64,000 nucleotides of DNA from Pycnopodia helianthoides. Its lineage: Eukaryota > Echinodermata > Asteroidea > Forcipulatida > Asteriidae. The notes under the pieces were generated by a model. That model did not search any database, had not been told where the DNA came from, and worked only from the letters and a program-made list of their open reading frames with translations. Every line of letters starts with the position of its first letter. Position 1 is the stretch's first letter. Positions 35,801 to 51,100 of this stretch are shown one piece after another. The stretch is from contig CM063262.1 in the NCBI GenBank assembly GCA_032158295.1, positions 9,309,977-9,373,976 of the forward strand, given 5' to 3'. The translations under genes and the position numbers were made by a program.

Positions 35801-38800
35801 TCAGGGTTTCTGAAAAACAAGTATCCTCGTCTCCAATTTTAACTTTGTTTTTATTAAATTAAATTTTAACAAAGCGAATTTCAACAAAAATCAGCATTTA
35901 ACAGTCAAAAGGAGTAATTCAATTTCAACAATTTAGCATTCACTGGTCTAATAAGATCATTCAATTTCATTTGGCCGCAAGAGTCGCTCAATTTCGTAAA
36001 AGCCAGTGCTCAGCAAGAGCTGGTAAACCAATCAGTTTCATCAATGAGCAAACATTTACCAAGTGTTTGCATTCAAATTCAATTCTATGTTATGTGCTGT
36101 CTGAAACATATCTTCCTGTAGGGAGATATTTTGAGGAGAATTCATTTCTACACTAGTATAATCACAGCCAACCTTACATGCCGAGATGCCAAGCACGTCA
36201 GAACATTGAAGGTTAAAGAAACCAACTTCAGATATAGTTAAACGAATAGAAGAAATGTATAAACAGAAAAAGGAAAGGACCTGTGAAAAATGTACAAGAA
36301 AACAACAACAACAACAATTTGTTTTTAAGTTTTCTAACAACCACTTATCCGTTTAAGTGCACAGCCACAATCATGGGTACACTTTTTGTTACAAAGATAC
36401 CAAATGAACAACACATAAATATTGAGTAACTCTTTGCAGATCTGGTATTCGACAAACTCAAGTACTTTCTACTCTTCATTCACACAGCGCTGGTTAATTA
36501 ATTTACAAACAACACTGAAATAACTAACTAATACATCACTGGTTTTCAAACTGTTGTTCATAACATGGCACAAAAAAAGTGTACCCATGATTGTGGCTGT
36601 GCACTTAAGCTTTAAAAAAATTTGTTAACTTCTAATTTGACATGGTATGAACTAGCAGAAATAAAGACGATAGTATAAACATCATGGCAAACAATCTCAA
36701 GGCTGTAGCAAAACATTCAGTTTTCTTTTCAAACTTATCGGGTACAGGCTTTAGCTTTAATAAGGATAACAAAGCAAAAGAGGAACAATATTACAATTGA
36801 AACAAATGACAGGATGTAAGCGAAATGTAATACATGTAAGTGCCAGTAAAAAAGCTTTCGTCAGCTTACTCGGGGAGCCATAACTTACGTTGAATTTGAA
36901 TGCACACATTCCATAAACGAAAAAGAAAACACAAGCTAACAACAAATTCACGTGCGTTCGAAGAGTCTTAATTTGATTTTATCAAGTGTAAACAGGTAGT
37001 AAATATTCAGCTTCAGAATGTAACCTTGAATGTCTATAAATTAAATGGAATGACTGAAACGAGTCTGAATGAGAAAAGAGATCATGTGTGCACGAAAATG
37101 AAATTGCATTATTCGCTAAACAGAAACCCTAGGTTGAGTGGATTAGGGGATATGCATGAATTTGAATCGTGTTAATGAAATTGAATGAATTTTTTGTTGG
37201 AAATTGGCTGGGAAAAACCTTTATTTGTATTATATATTATAGAATAAATTGCTAGGGGTAATTTTTATTTTCAATCATTTTTTATTTTTAAAGGCACTGG
37301 ACACTATTGGTAATTACTCAAAATATTTGTTAGCAAAAAAACTTACTTGGTTACGAGCAATGGAGAGCTGTTGATAGTATAAAACATTGTGAGAAACGGC
37401 TCCCTCTGAAGTAACGTAGTTTTTGAGAAAGAAGTAATTTCTCAGTAAAATTGATTTTGAGGTCTCGAAAACGAAATCAAGCATCTGAAAGCACACAACT
37501 TTGTGTGACAAGTGTGTTTTTTCTTCCATTATTATCTCGCAACTTCGACGACCAATTGAGTTCAAATTTTTCGCAGGTTTGTTATTTTGTGCATATGTTG
37601 ACATACACCAAGTGAGAAGACTGGTCTTTGACAATTACCGAAGGTGTCCGGTGTCTTTAAACAAAATTTTAAAAGAAGGTTTGATTTCATAGAAATTATG
37701 GTCTTTGGTCGAGTTGTATTCTCAACTTGCTTAGTCTTTATTTACACAATAAACATGCAGCCAAAGAAAATGTCATCAAAGAAGGTGATTACAGTCTGGT
37801 GAAACTACTGATTCAGAATGCAATTATTTTATCCTATCTTATTTATCGATTTCTGATGAAGAATTTTTCGAAAAAGTGGTACCCATACCAAGTTTATATA
37901 AAAGAAGCCGCAAGATTACCAACCATTTTTTGAAATTTTTATTACCAATCGTGTTTCTAGCCTTTATCTATTTTCAAAAGGGAAAGGTTGGCGGAATGAT
38001 TTATGCGGTCTTGACAAAAATGAAAAAAATGGCAAATGCTATCGAAGCTTCAAATGAATGGTGGATCAACAGAGAGTGACCTATCCATGGTTGGTGCATC
38101 ACTGTTTATGATTTCTACCAATTGTCACGTCAACATTTATCTGTTGTACTTTTTAAAGAAAAACAAGTTTTATAAAGTGACACATACACTGTACATGTAC
38201 CAGCAGCCAATCTTCTTCTACGCAAGCGCAAAATGGAAACGCTGCAAGATAGTTGATGAAACCATGACTCACCGGTATTGTCGCGGCAACCCAAAGACTG
38301 ACTGCAGGCTGCTCTGATAGAACTGGCTCATGTTCATCAGGGGTAGTGTAGTGCGGTTTCTGGAATATATATAAACCAAAGGTACAAGCTACTTAGAAGG
38401 AAATTTACCCCACAACAGATGTATTCTAGAGCAGACATTTTACTTAAAGGTATTGTACACTTTTGGTAACAGCTCAAAATCAGTGTCCACATTTTGTGTG
38501 ATTCAACATATGCATGAACAAACAAACCTGTGAAAGTTTGAGCTCAATTGGTCATCGAGGTCACAAGAAAATAGTGAAAAGAGACCTTATGTGTTTCCTG
38601 TTTTTTCAAACATCAAGTTTTTATCGCGCGTGATAAAAACCTTTTGTTTTACTCATTTCTCAGAAACGATAGCATTTTAGGCAGAAATGTTTTAAGGAAC
38701 CCTTTCTACCATTACTTACTTTAAATCATGTACATGTAAGTTATGTGAACATCTGTGTTTTTCAATCCTACCAATAGTGTACAGGGCCTTTAAGGGTAGG

Positions 38801-41800
38801 GTCATAGATTGTTTTTTACTTTTGTTTTCCTTTTCTCCAATTTATTTTCTTGTGGGGGCTTTAGAGGGAGGGATATGAATGGTCTTGTTCTTTTTCCTTG
38901 TGGGAAGGGTCGTGTGTGCTGTTTCTTTTGGGGCAACGAAACGGTGCACTGTTTTGGGGGAGGGTGGGCTTACAAATACCCGGGACAACTTACATGTATT
39001 ATCTAGCTTTTCATCCATTTTTGGGTTACACTGTATAAATCCTAATGTACTGATCTTGTGTACAGTCAATCACCTATGCAAAAGACATGTTAAGGCCGCG
39101 CGCAACAAACAAGCCTACAAGATGGAAGTGAACACTCTCTATTTTTTATTTTGTTTAATCGGCACAGTGATGGTAAATAGTCAGTTTCTGTTAGCCTCGA
39201 TGAAATGCCGAGGGATGGGTAACTTAGCCAAGAGAAGAGAGATGTGTTTCATTTTCTTAGAAACAAGAATTATTCAGTCTATTGTTTACAGGATAATAAT
39301 AATAATAATAACTGTATTTATAAAGCGCCTTTTGCCAAAGGATACAAGGCGCTGATATTTTTACCTGCCATGTATGTGGAGCTACGTTTTTGAAGTATGA
39401 GACCTATGCACTTATAGCACCATGTAATGGTATACACGGTGCTGTGGCGCAATATGCTGCCGATCAAACCAGGAACACCGGGGCGAACCCCTTCTCTTTA
39501 CGATAAGTGTACTGGGTTCTTTTACGTGCATTACACAACACACGGGACCTACGGCTGTACGTCCCATCCGAAGGACGCAGCAATAATGGTTGAGTGTCTT
39601 GCTGAAGGACACAAGTGTCACGACCGGGACTCGAACCCACACTCTGCTGAACAGAAACACCAGAGCTTGGGTCCGGTGTTCTTATCCGCTCGGCCACGAC
39701 ACGCCATTTTGCAGGATGTTCACTTTGTGTGTGGTGCTTTCCATAGATTGTTTTTTCGCCAACGAAGTTCTTATTTATAGAACAAATCGTTTTCAATGCA
39801 CTAACCAGTGAAAGTTTCAGCTTAATACAGTGTCTACTTGTTGAGAAACCAGTAAAAAAATGTCATGGTATTTGTATGGAGAACGTCAAATCCATCCGCG
39901 TTAAATGGCGAGGTGACAGCAGGTACCAACCGCATCTCTAGCCAAAGCATTCACAAATGGACACCAAGGAAATGTCAATACACTTTTGTGTATTTCTAAT
40001 CAACGGGGGCATTTCAGACAAAATGATTTTGCAGGATGCTAATAACCATTATCCTCTTTATAACAAGTAAGCTTTGGGACAAAAATCACCCCTTTTTTTT
40101 GGGGGGGGGAGGGGTTATTGCCAAAGTATGACCCTAGCTTTAATCACAAGACCACCGAGAGTCAGAGTGCATGGTGATGAGAGGGCAGTGTAAAATCGGA
40201 GATTAGCAGCGGATATCATAAGGGAGGAATGCAGTTTTGGGGAGTTATTTGGATTTCAACCTTGAGCTACCTCGAAAGAGAAACTCGCTATCTTTGATTG
40301 AATGTCAATGTTTGTGTTACCTTGTTACTTGGACTTTGATCTGGTGAGTCACATCCAATATCTGTCGGATCTGTTGACAAAACAAAACATTGGTTTCTAT
40401 TTGTTATTGCATCCGAGGCTCCCTTGTCATAATACATTGAAAAAAGAATGCCAATGCTACCAAAAGACACAATCGGCGACCGTAGTCACGTGACTCATAG
40501 TGGGTATAAAATGTAGATACACTATACCAAGCAAGCGACGCACAGGGTGCATAGAAAAGCATGGCTGCGCCCGAGTGCTTCTGCCATAAGTAAGGAAGCA
40601 GCCATGCTTTTCCATGCACACTGCATGTTGCTTGCTTGGTTTGTTTACGTTTAATAACCACTATGAGTCATGTGACTGAAGTCGCAGATTGTGTCTATTC
40701 CTCCAACCATTTGTTTGAATTGCAAACATGTAGGTAGAACGTGTGGAGTTAGACACAGAAAGAAGACTTTTATATTGTTCACAAGTGTCCTCAGGTTTCC
40801 AGTGTTGGTTAACCACTTCATGTCCGATGATGGGTATATCCGCCAAAACTTTTCAAAACTTTTGTTTTACTTCAGAGTGCCCTCAACTTACTGCCGTCAG
40901 TCGGACGGCTGACATGTACATGTATGTTCATCCGGACAATTATATTGTGTAGCATGCACTGGTCTACACCTACTGTGCTATGTTTTTTCTTCAACCATAA
41001 AAAGAAGAACTGAACGTACTGGAAATCATGCTTGTAATCTCCCTTTTTCCAGGAGTTATTGTGTAATTCCGGATTCCAGACCTTTGTCCTTTTGTCACAC
41101 AAATGTGGCTTACAAGAATGGACAGGCTGCCTAAATTGTTTATCATTGTATTTGGCTCAATGGGAGGCAAGTCTGAGTGTTCCAAGATTCCAGGACCAGT
41201 ATACCATGGCAGATTAGCTGTCAGGGCTTACGGCCAAGATTTTGCAACTCACAGTACATGTACATGTAAAGTCATAGTCATATTTTCTCTCACAAGGAAA
41301 ACAACAAATCCTGGTGTTTATTATGAGAACCTTTGTTATCTTTCCTTTGTCAACGATTTCAAAGGAAAATGATTACTACGAAAGTTCCAAAAAGTTCTAA
41401 CAAATAAACTACGCAGAGGCATAGACAAATTTTCAGAAAATTGACCCAAAGTGGTTAAGTTTACTTTAGATGCATCTATGATTTCTTTATCAGAAAATAT
41501 GACAGTAATATACTAGACCCCTCGTATTTGATGCCATCACCAAGTCAAATAATGGAAACGTGCACGCGTTTATGCGCTGCGCACGACTCTCAACAAATGA
41601 GAGGGCTTCATTGACCTCAGTGAGGGCGCTGTTTTGGGCTTGTGACATGTGGTTTATAGAGGAACCCAGATTTGTCGCTTCCTGAGAAAACTCCAGTGTG
41701 CTACTGTTGGTACTACATGTATTGAATATGCTCTATTTTATGTACCGTTTTCTACATTTCGTTCGACCTAGCGGAGTGTTTCTCGGGAAAGACTTTGACA

Positions 41801-42140
41801 AGGTCGAAATGTTCAGGCCACTAACAAATTTTTGCATTTATATCATAGGTCCTTTTGGTTGGTAAGCAGTTTGCAAAGCTAATTCTATTTTCCCGTTTTA
41901 TGTATTTCCATGTATAATATAATAATAATATTGTATTATTTAATTTTAGCAGTTTTTTTTGCTATTGTTTATTTACCTGTTATTATTATTATCTCTGTAA
42001 AAAAATTACTAATTAATTTTGTGACCAGATTGGGGCAACAGATCTACGGATCATAGTATGTATTTGCTGTTGCTGTCCCTCGCCCATCTTGGGGTATATT
42101 GTCTTGTATTTTGTTATGTACTGTTTTTTTATGGCAAATA

Positions 42141-42171
<31 letters not shown>

Positions 42172-45100
42172 TATAAACTTACATTCTATTAGGAAGAGGA
42201 AAACGATGATTCCCATGCCAGCAATAATACATCCAGGAACAATGAAAGACCACGCCCATGTGTCATCTATAAGAGCACCTGCCACCACCGCACCTAAAAT
42301 ATTGCCTAGACTTGTGTGAATGTTCCACACCCCCATGATTGAGCCACGCCTACAAATGAGAACAACACGTGTTTCATTAGGGCATTATGAATTGCTTCGC
42401 TCCCAAAGAGTGAACAATCCGAAGAATTTTCTGTCAGGCAAAATACTACCAATGATGATATTTAAGTTGTTCGAAACAACAGCCAAACAATAAAACGAAT
42501 CTCATTTAATCAAAAGTTGTTACAAATTGTAAAATGCCATCATCATAAATTCTCCAATTCAACGTTTTCAGCGCATTTGTACAAAATTATATTGGAATTT
42601 GCGCTATATAAATGATTAAATTATTATTATTATTATTTCTTCAACTGAGCTGTGTACACTTTGTGCCTGCAGAAAGTCCAGACTTTGTGGTTCTTTTGTA
42701 AACATGTGATTTCATAATTGAATGATCTATTCAAATAATGATGCTTTCTTTTGCGTTTATAAACAAGATTTAGAAAGCACTGGCCATACAATGGTTTACA
42801 CATGCATGGCATGTTAAAAAGGAAAGTACATTTACATCAGTGATGTTTAACACGTTGACTGCCGATCATATATTCGTAGGGCGTTCCCAAGTGCCAAGTG
42901 CATGCCCACATACCAAATAGGTGCTGTACAAACAAAAAATTGAACATACATGTACACACTCTAAAGATGTATGTCCTCACCACTGCCAGAAGCGTATGTG
43001 TTGCATGCTCAGTGATGCCAGTGTATTTAAATAACAAAAAAAGCTCTTTCATTCTCTACGAGTATACTCATGTGGCAGAATCCGTCTAACCTGTTACTAC
43101 GAATATACTCGTAAGCGACAGTCAAGGTGATTAAAGCTTTGCATGTTGTGGAAAATATGAAGTAACCATAACTAGTCAAACTTGCGGGTACAACCACGTG
43201 TAAATCTCTTTAGCGCACACACATCCAGCCACGAGACAACTCCCATGCATCACTGGTCAAGTACAGGTTGGATATTTTTCCGTCCATATGTGCATCCCTT
43301 CAGCTCTATTTTAAACCCCGAGCAGAGTATACTGTTCGTAACGTTGAGACACACCCGGCTCTTTTCAGAGCCACCACTCCTCCCAAAAGAGATTTACACA
43401 TGACTATACCCGCCAAGTTTACTAGTTGAGTTTACTTCTTACATTTACATCTATAACCCTCTTGCTGTGTGACCATTCAATACCATTCACTGTGGTTTTG
43501 AATGATAGATAAACTCTGGCAGCCTGCAATATGATACCATGAGGGAATGCATGTACACAGTACACCGTTAGTTCTGTGCACAGTTGTGCCACCGTACACA
43601 ACCTTGGCAGTCGAATGGTGCCAAGAGTCACTGAGAGTAGGAGGGTTAAGAAGTAAAGTTCCTTCATTTCCATTTCCTCTAATTTTCCAGCATTACTTAC
43701 TTTCCCTTCCCATACCAGTTGGCTACTACAGCAACGACTGCCGGCCAGCCGGTAGCTTGGAAGAAACCACCTAAAACCTGCGAGTCAAACGGGATTTAAC
43801 AAACAACGGATTATAAATTCTGAGAAATTAATGAGCGTCTCCTACACGTTTGTAGAGATTTGTTTGTGGATTGGTTCCACATGTGCAAGAAAGCACCAGG
43901 TACATGTATACAGTGCTATCAAAATTATGAGTAGTTCTGCGCTAATTGCTTTGTCTTCCTGTTCTTACATTTTGTTTTTGTCTTTTGTGTTTCAAAACTT
44001 TCTTAAACCAGCCCCCTCCCTTAACACTAAAGTTAAGTGTGTTAAAACAAAGAAAAATGGGTATTTGGCAGGAATTTGCCACTCACCATCATAGTAATAA
44101 AATAAGCATAGTTGTGTATGTGGAAGAATTCAGCTAGTCCGACTGTGGCAGTGAAGATTCCGCTGAGTATCATTCCGCCAGTAAGAAAGTAGCGCAGACT
44201 CATTCTCTCCGCTATATGACCGCTGTCAAGAAGATAACAAGAAGATAACAAGACAATGCAGGAGGAGAGTTCAAGACGTGTAGCAGGGTTTAATTCACAA
44301 TTTCATTAGATGTCTAAGGCAAGTTAATTTTAAAAACATGTTTAGCGTCCTGCTTTTTTGAAAAAAAGAAGGAGGGCTTTTTTTTTCAATACCAGGGCCC
44401 AATTTCATAGAGCTGCTTAAGTACTAAAAGTAGCTAAGCACAACAAAATTATGCTTACCAGAATAAGGTTACCAGCCAAAATGCCATTTCATATGTACAA
44501 TCTGTGACTGGTATCCTGCCTTTTTGTTTGCTTAGCAGACAAATTTTAAGCAATGTTTTCTGCTTAAGCAGCTCTATGAAATTAGGCCCAGGTAAACATG
44601 GTCATGTGACCACCTTTCAACCAATAGGACTGCCTGAACTGTCTGGGGTATTTATGAATGTTTTTAAAATGTCAAGTTATTAAAGTGAGCAATTTGAACA
44701 CACATGTGCTGTTCAGTTCCCAGTAGATTTATAAATTCTTCCTAATACACGGTCACTCTGGCTTCTATCAAAACTATGAGCAACTTCTTTCATCTAAAGG
44801 GATGGTATACCTTTGGTAATTACTCCAAAAACTAATGACCATAAAAAGTGACTTGGTAAGAAGCACTGCAGTTGTTGATAATGTATAACATTTTGAAAAA
44901 CAATTCCTTTAAAAGGTAGTGGTTTTAAAGAGAGGATTCTAAAACATTTCAATCTGAGAATTGTTTCTGCATGAAACGTTTCTGCATGAAATGTTTCTCA
45001 GATTGCGTATTCCAGTTACTGATCAGCTGATTATTCTTCCTGCGTGCACATAACCGCTCCAGATTTTCAGCGATATCTCAGAAACGTTATCGTCTTTTGA

Positions 45101-48100
45101 AATGCAATTTTCACAGGTTAGTCTTATTTTATATATCTTCATTTATATACATGTAAGATTAAAACAATCGAACAGTTCCAAAAATCAAAGGCGCGGCCAC
45201 CTTTAATTCAAAAAACTAAAATCTGTACTCACCTTATGAACATTCCAACGGCATATGCAAACAGGTACCCCGTGTCAAGCCATCCAAGAAGAGCTTGAGC
45301 ATCTTTCCTATCTGGGAGATACAACAAAAGACTTTCTTAGTAATTGTTCACAGTGGATTTGTTTTGGGGAAGGGGTGGAAAAGTAAAAAAAAAAAAAAAA
45401 ATCACTTGAACGTCCACCTGAGTAAACTATAGTTGTTTTATTATGTTTACTCCCTCGCACCTGGCTCCAGCGAGACTTGGCCTTTTTGGCTAAGCCTCAA
45501 CTGCCTAAGAACTGGCTACGGACGATGCAGAGTCCTAATGCAGAGGTGGGGCTTCGGAGACGAACAAACAGCATGTAAATGCGGCCAGGAACAGACAATG
45601 GAGCACCTGCTAGTCTGCCCACTCCTGCCAGAGCCATGCATCCAAGATGACCTGGCAGCCGTGAACTGCCGTGCCAGAGCCTGTCATGCCTGTGCGAAAC
45701 ACTCAGGGTTCTGCCCACAGTGGTCGGTGCCGGAAAACCCGCCCGGCACTCAGGATTCCCCAACCACCACTGACAGAATTTTCTTTGCTTCCGACCACCA
45801 CACATTTTCCAAATTTTTGGATTACACTTGCAATTTCCTTTTAAGGTTTTCAACGAAAAAATGGTATCCGAAGCCATTAATTTTGAGTACTTCTTTGATT
45901 TGTGTCTATTTATATGATCTACCGTGTAACTGATCCATCTCGTAATGGTTTCCAAGGAAACATTTTTCCACCACTACAGAAATCCTGGGCAGAACCCTGA
46001 ACACTGGACCGGACTTGTGTAGTGACTCGATAAGAAGAAGAAGATTATACAATGTATGTATACCTGTACATCACACTTCTGTAGTTTGGCATCACTAAGC
46101 TTGCGCAATATGCAGATTAATATTTATAGTGTGCTTCCATCTTTCCATGTGCATGTACATGTGTACAGTAGCTAGTTGTGTGTTCACACGTGTGTTATGT
46201 GTACACACATGCATACGTTTCACATTTGCTTCATAAAGTGCATGCGTGGCAGACTGTTGCAATGCACGCAATAGTCTACATGTACATATCATGTACAGTA
46301 GCTAGTTGTGTGTTCACACGTGTGTTATATGTACACACATGCATACGTTTCACATTTGCTTCATAAAGTGAATGCGTGGCAGACTGTTGCAATGCACGCA
46401 ATAGTCTACATGTACATATCATGTACAGTAGCTAGTTTAGTGTTCACACGTGTGTTATGTGTACACACATGTATACGTTTCACATTTGCTTCATAAAGTG
46501 CATGCGTGGCAGACTGTTGCAATGCACGCAATAGTCTACATATTACCATATGGTGCATACATAATGGCCACACTTGGTTAACAGAAAAAATATTATTCGT
46601 CATGTGATGATGAATGGACCAGTGAGAATACGGCTCTTGATCATGAATATGTACAGGGCTCGACCTTAACACTAGCCCGGCGTACATTGGCTAGTAAAAA
46701 CTGCTGCGGGCAAGTAAAAACCACTTCTCAACTTGCCCGGCGGGCTACTTAAAAATATGTGCACGTTCCTTGTTTGTCAGATGTGATAAAAGAAAATAAA
46801 AATAAATCTTCAAATCTTCATTACCTTTTGTGTGTAATGAATGTAACTTTATTTTGTTGCAAATGCAACCACGCTACACGTTTACGGTTCGGATAACCGT
46901 AAAAAAATTCACTTGAAAGTGTTGCGGAACGCATGACCACATCGTGATCTCGATGTACACAGCGTGCTATCCGTGCGACACACAAGCAGTCACATCGTTT
47001 CCACTTTACAGGTCTGTAGCCTTTGTTGTCACGTGACTTTGCGTGCTACAATAAAGCTAAGAAACATTGAACGCTAGAATTAAGGGCAAGCCGTGATGTA
47101 TGAAGTACAGTATTAACATGTATTTCTCAGACATGGGGGTGATGTGAGATTCCTTCTTATTTTTCTCAGGTAGAGCGGAAATGTGAAGAAGAAAAAACTT
47201 CACTTACCAAAAGGTGCCCAGTCACACCAGTATTCATTTCCAGCATTAGATATGTTGAATATCGGGAACAAATGATCATTGATAGGTACAGAGCAGTTTC
47301 TAAACCACACTCCCTAAAAAGTATCAAACAAAGAATGAATTAATGTTTTCTACTTGGAGGTTCTCACCAAAACTGTTTGAGAATATCATCTTTAAAAAAG
47401 AGAAATCATGTTTAGGGGCCAACACAAAGGCCCTTGAGGGGTCCTTAAAACAACAGAACATCTCCTGAAGATGACTATAGCAAGCAAGTCTAGTCGAAGC
47501 ATTGAGACCAAAAAGAACTCACTCCGTGGCAGTGCAGTTAATTACGAGAAGTCCCCCGATCCACAAAGCGAAAGTAGTCGTCCAGGCCGATTTCCTAACT
47601 TCCGCCCAGGTAGGAGTTATTATAAGCAGGACAGTTCTTTTCAGAAATGAGAAGTCTCCCGAATTCCGAAAATCTACTCCGCGGTAGTAGAACAAATAGC
47701 AAGACAAGTTCTCTAAACAACAAATCTACACAGCAAAGTAGATTTAATGACTTTACTTCCCCTTTTTCCATAGATAATGTTACACTTCGGGGGGGGGGGG
47801 GGGAACAAAATGTAGGGATTCTTTTTTTTCAGTCCCGGAGACAACACAATGCAGAGACAAGCTGTGAAGTACACGAATTTAGTAAGCAACTAAAAGACTT
47901 GCTTAGCAGGAACAGGCTACCAACAAGAATGTGATGTACTGTACATTGGACATGAATCTTACAACTGGTTCCCTGCTTAGCAGATACATTCACACCAAAA
48001 AAAACCTGAAATATCTGAGGTAACTTACTTTAGCAATGCTGATTGGCCTTCTTGATAGATGATACGTCATGTACGTGAAGAAGGTGAGAATCAATATGAA

Positions 48101-51100
48101 TGATTTGTGCCTGATAAGAAACAGAAGAAAAAAATGGTAAACCAACAGGATTTAGTTCCTTGAATTTACGTTTTAATGGTGGGTCCTGACCAAATTCACC
48201 TGGGCGCCATTTCATGGAGCTGCGTATAAGCAGGAAATATTGCTATAAAATGTTCTGCTCAGCAGAAAAGAGCAGGGAACTAGTCACAAATTGTACAAGT
48301 GACATGGTAGTTTGGTTGGTAACCTCATTCTTGTAGTACAGTGTAAGCATAATTTTGTTGTGCTTAGCTAAGTATTGTGCTTAAGCAGCTCTATGAAATT
48401 TGGCCCAGATGTTATCCAGGAACGAGTGGTTTAATTAGAAAACTGTAATTACATGTAGTACAAGGGCTGACAATGACATACATGTACATGTTTATGTACA
48501 TGTACGTGAACAATATAGACTTTTCTGGCCCTTTAATAAAAACAAAGCTGATTTTTCTGAGGGTAAAACAAATTGAAAATCAGATCAAAGTAAAGTAGAG
48601 TGGCTATCAGATGATAAATTTTTCTTGCATCATTTTTGGAGGCAGATTCTCCAAGCTTGTTTTTGGGACTTTTGGAAGTGCGTTTTTTAGGCGAAGCTTG
48701 CATAGTAAACCCTGCAAGGATAATGATATCAAATTACACTAATCACATGAAGGGTACAAATGTAACTGTTGTTGAAAGTCAAAGGGAAAACGCGCCGTTT
48801 GCACAAATCAAAAACATTTGTTGACAACTTCCTGAGGGTCTGCAGATGCATCAATTATTCATGTTTTTATAATAAAATAAATGTAAACAAAACCAGTGCA
48901 ATTTATCTGCGGAGGCTAACTGTTTTACAGTATGTCAGGATTGTATACAGTAGACCCAGAGTCCAGTTGTAAACAAAGGCAAGGGGTGAAGTATTCACAC
49001 GGGCTGAGCAGGCTGACTGACGCTTCTCAGACAAATGAGATTTTTCAAATTTGTTTGCATTACATGTATGAGGATGGACTATTGACAATGTGACCTGTGA
49101 CATCACATGTTTACAAAAGAGCCACAGAGCCTGGACTTCCGGCGGGCACATTTGTACACAGCTCAATGGAAGAATACAACAAATCTTATGTTTTATGGAG
49201 ATCGCACCGTCTGATTTTCCTCAACGTTTGATATGAAGAAAGGGGGGACATCTCAAAAGCTGTACAGCTGTTGCTTTTGTAAATTTTGAATTTATGTGAA
49301 AATTATGACACAAAATATAAATATTCCCATTGAGCCTGTGTAGCATCTTGCCCGTCAGGAATAGCATTATAATGTACGAGGTCACCACTCTGTAAACAAA
49401 CGTAACATGGTCTATACGCAAAATGGAAATAGATGAGAATAAAACTACTTACTTATTTAACTACCTAGTGATATTGGACTGTCCACAATCAGTGGGGCTT
49501 ATGTTGTGCAGGTACTTAAGTTAAACGTGTATCCTACACAAGTTTAGTTTAAAAAATAACATTTCAGCAAAAGTTTTTTTTTCCCCGCTGTTTTACTAGT
49601 TAACTAACATGACTAAGCACAGACCTCAGGTTTGACGGACACGACCAGGTGTTGAACCTGGGTCAGTAGCTTCCTAGGGCAGGGTTTACCCAGTTGTGCA
49701 ATCTATGTTTACACTGTAATTACAGTTCAGGGCTCGATTTCACAAGGAGCTAAGATTGATCTTAACTGTGAATGAATCGTAATTGCTAAGCAAGTGTGAT
49801 GTCACAATACCAATTACTACATGTACAGGGTGTATGGTGATACTGACAACTCATCTTAAAGATGAATCTTAGTGCTTTGTGAAATCGGCCCCTGGACGGG
49901 TGCCATGGGTGCGCATTGCTTCAGTTATGCACTGCACAGTAAAACACACAGGGAATCTACATTAACTACCTAAATGGCCATACCAAGGTTTATATGGTGA
50001 TGACGTCAGGTGGTAAATAGCAATACATTTACTACATGTAAGAGCTTTTTTCCTTGACCTCTAATTTAGGCATCGAGAATTCACAATTTGGATGTGTAGT
50101 AAGATGGAATCATCATGCATATTTGAATTAAGTGCAACATTTCTTGTCAGTTTGCAGGCTGTGTACATGTACTCTTTGCTTTAACGATCATCATTCTGAA
50201 TTTGTAAACATTATAAACATGTGCATGATGGGTACATATTGAATACGGGTTCCCCATGTAGTGGGCCTGCGTGCCTGTTCCTGTTTGGGGTTTCCCTTTT
50301 GCACTACGTTGTATTTTGATGCTTGTGCAATTAAGGAAACAAATTAAAAATAATAAAAAGTACCAGGGATGAGATTGGATTAATAATAATACGAACATTC
50401 CTGAAAAATGGCCTGCAGGCCTGGATCCCCCTTGATCTAGAACCCAAATCTCTAAGATGTTACAATTCAAGAGGTTTACAGACTCTGTTATTAATCACCA
50501 GAAAGACAAAACTACAAGTTTTGACACAACTTGGACCTGTTTTTTCACTTTGGTGATTACTTTTATAAATTTCTTTTAAGAAAACTTGGAGGTCACTCTA
50601 GGCGGTTATCAGGAAATATCCTGAGCACTCACATGCCTAAAGTATGTAACTTAATCTTTACACACTGTATGTTTATCTACACTTTCTCACTGCACAGACT
50701 TAAAGGCCCTAGCTGGCACTATTGGTAATTACTCAAAATAATTGTTAGCATAAAAACTTACTTGGTAACGAGCAATGGAGAGCTGTTGATAGTATAAAAC
50801 ATTGTGAGAAACGGCTCCTCTGAAGTAACGTAGTTTATGAGAAAGAAGTAATTATTTGAATTGATTTTGAGACCTCACGCGTGAGGTCTCGAAATCAAGC
50901 ATCTGAAAGCACACAACTTCGTGTGACAAGGGTGTTTTTTCTTCCATTATTATCTCACAACTTCGACGACCAATTGAGTTCAAATTTTCAAAGGTTTATT
51001 TTGTGCATATGTTGAGATACACCAAGTGAGAAGACTGGTTTTTGACAATTACCAAAGGTGTCCAGTGTCTTTAAGGACTACATCACCACAAGGTACATGT

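Noticed and set aside
36757..36951. Hydrophobic - strand frame ([18 protein letters not shown]) as SLC37 helix 7 exon
   Set aside because: The true helix 7 exon is at 35633-35723, which matches the family and both phases.
8070..39706. tRNA-Ser/Leu genes suggested by A- and B-box sequences
   Set aside because: They form the heads of multi-copy SINEs with long non-tRNA bodies and do not fold into full cloverleafs.
39412..39811. Several open frames of 70-117 residues on both strands
   Set aside because: All lie within a tRNA-derived SINE, and equivalent frames occur at other copies (28256, 32005).
45497..45955. 152-residue - strand frame opposite the retroposon tail
   Set aside because: Shadow of the + strand ORF2 fragment.
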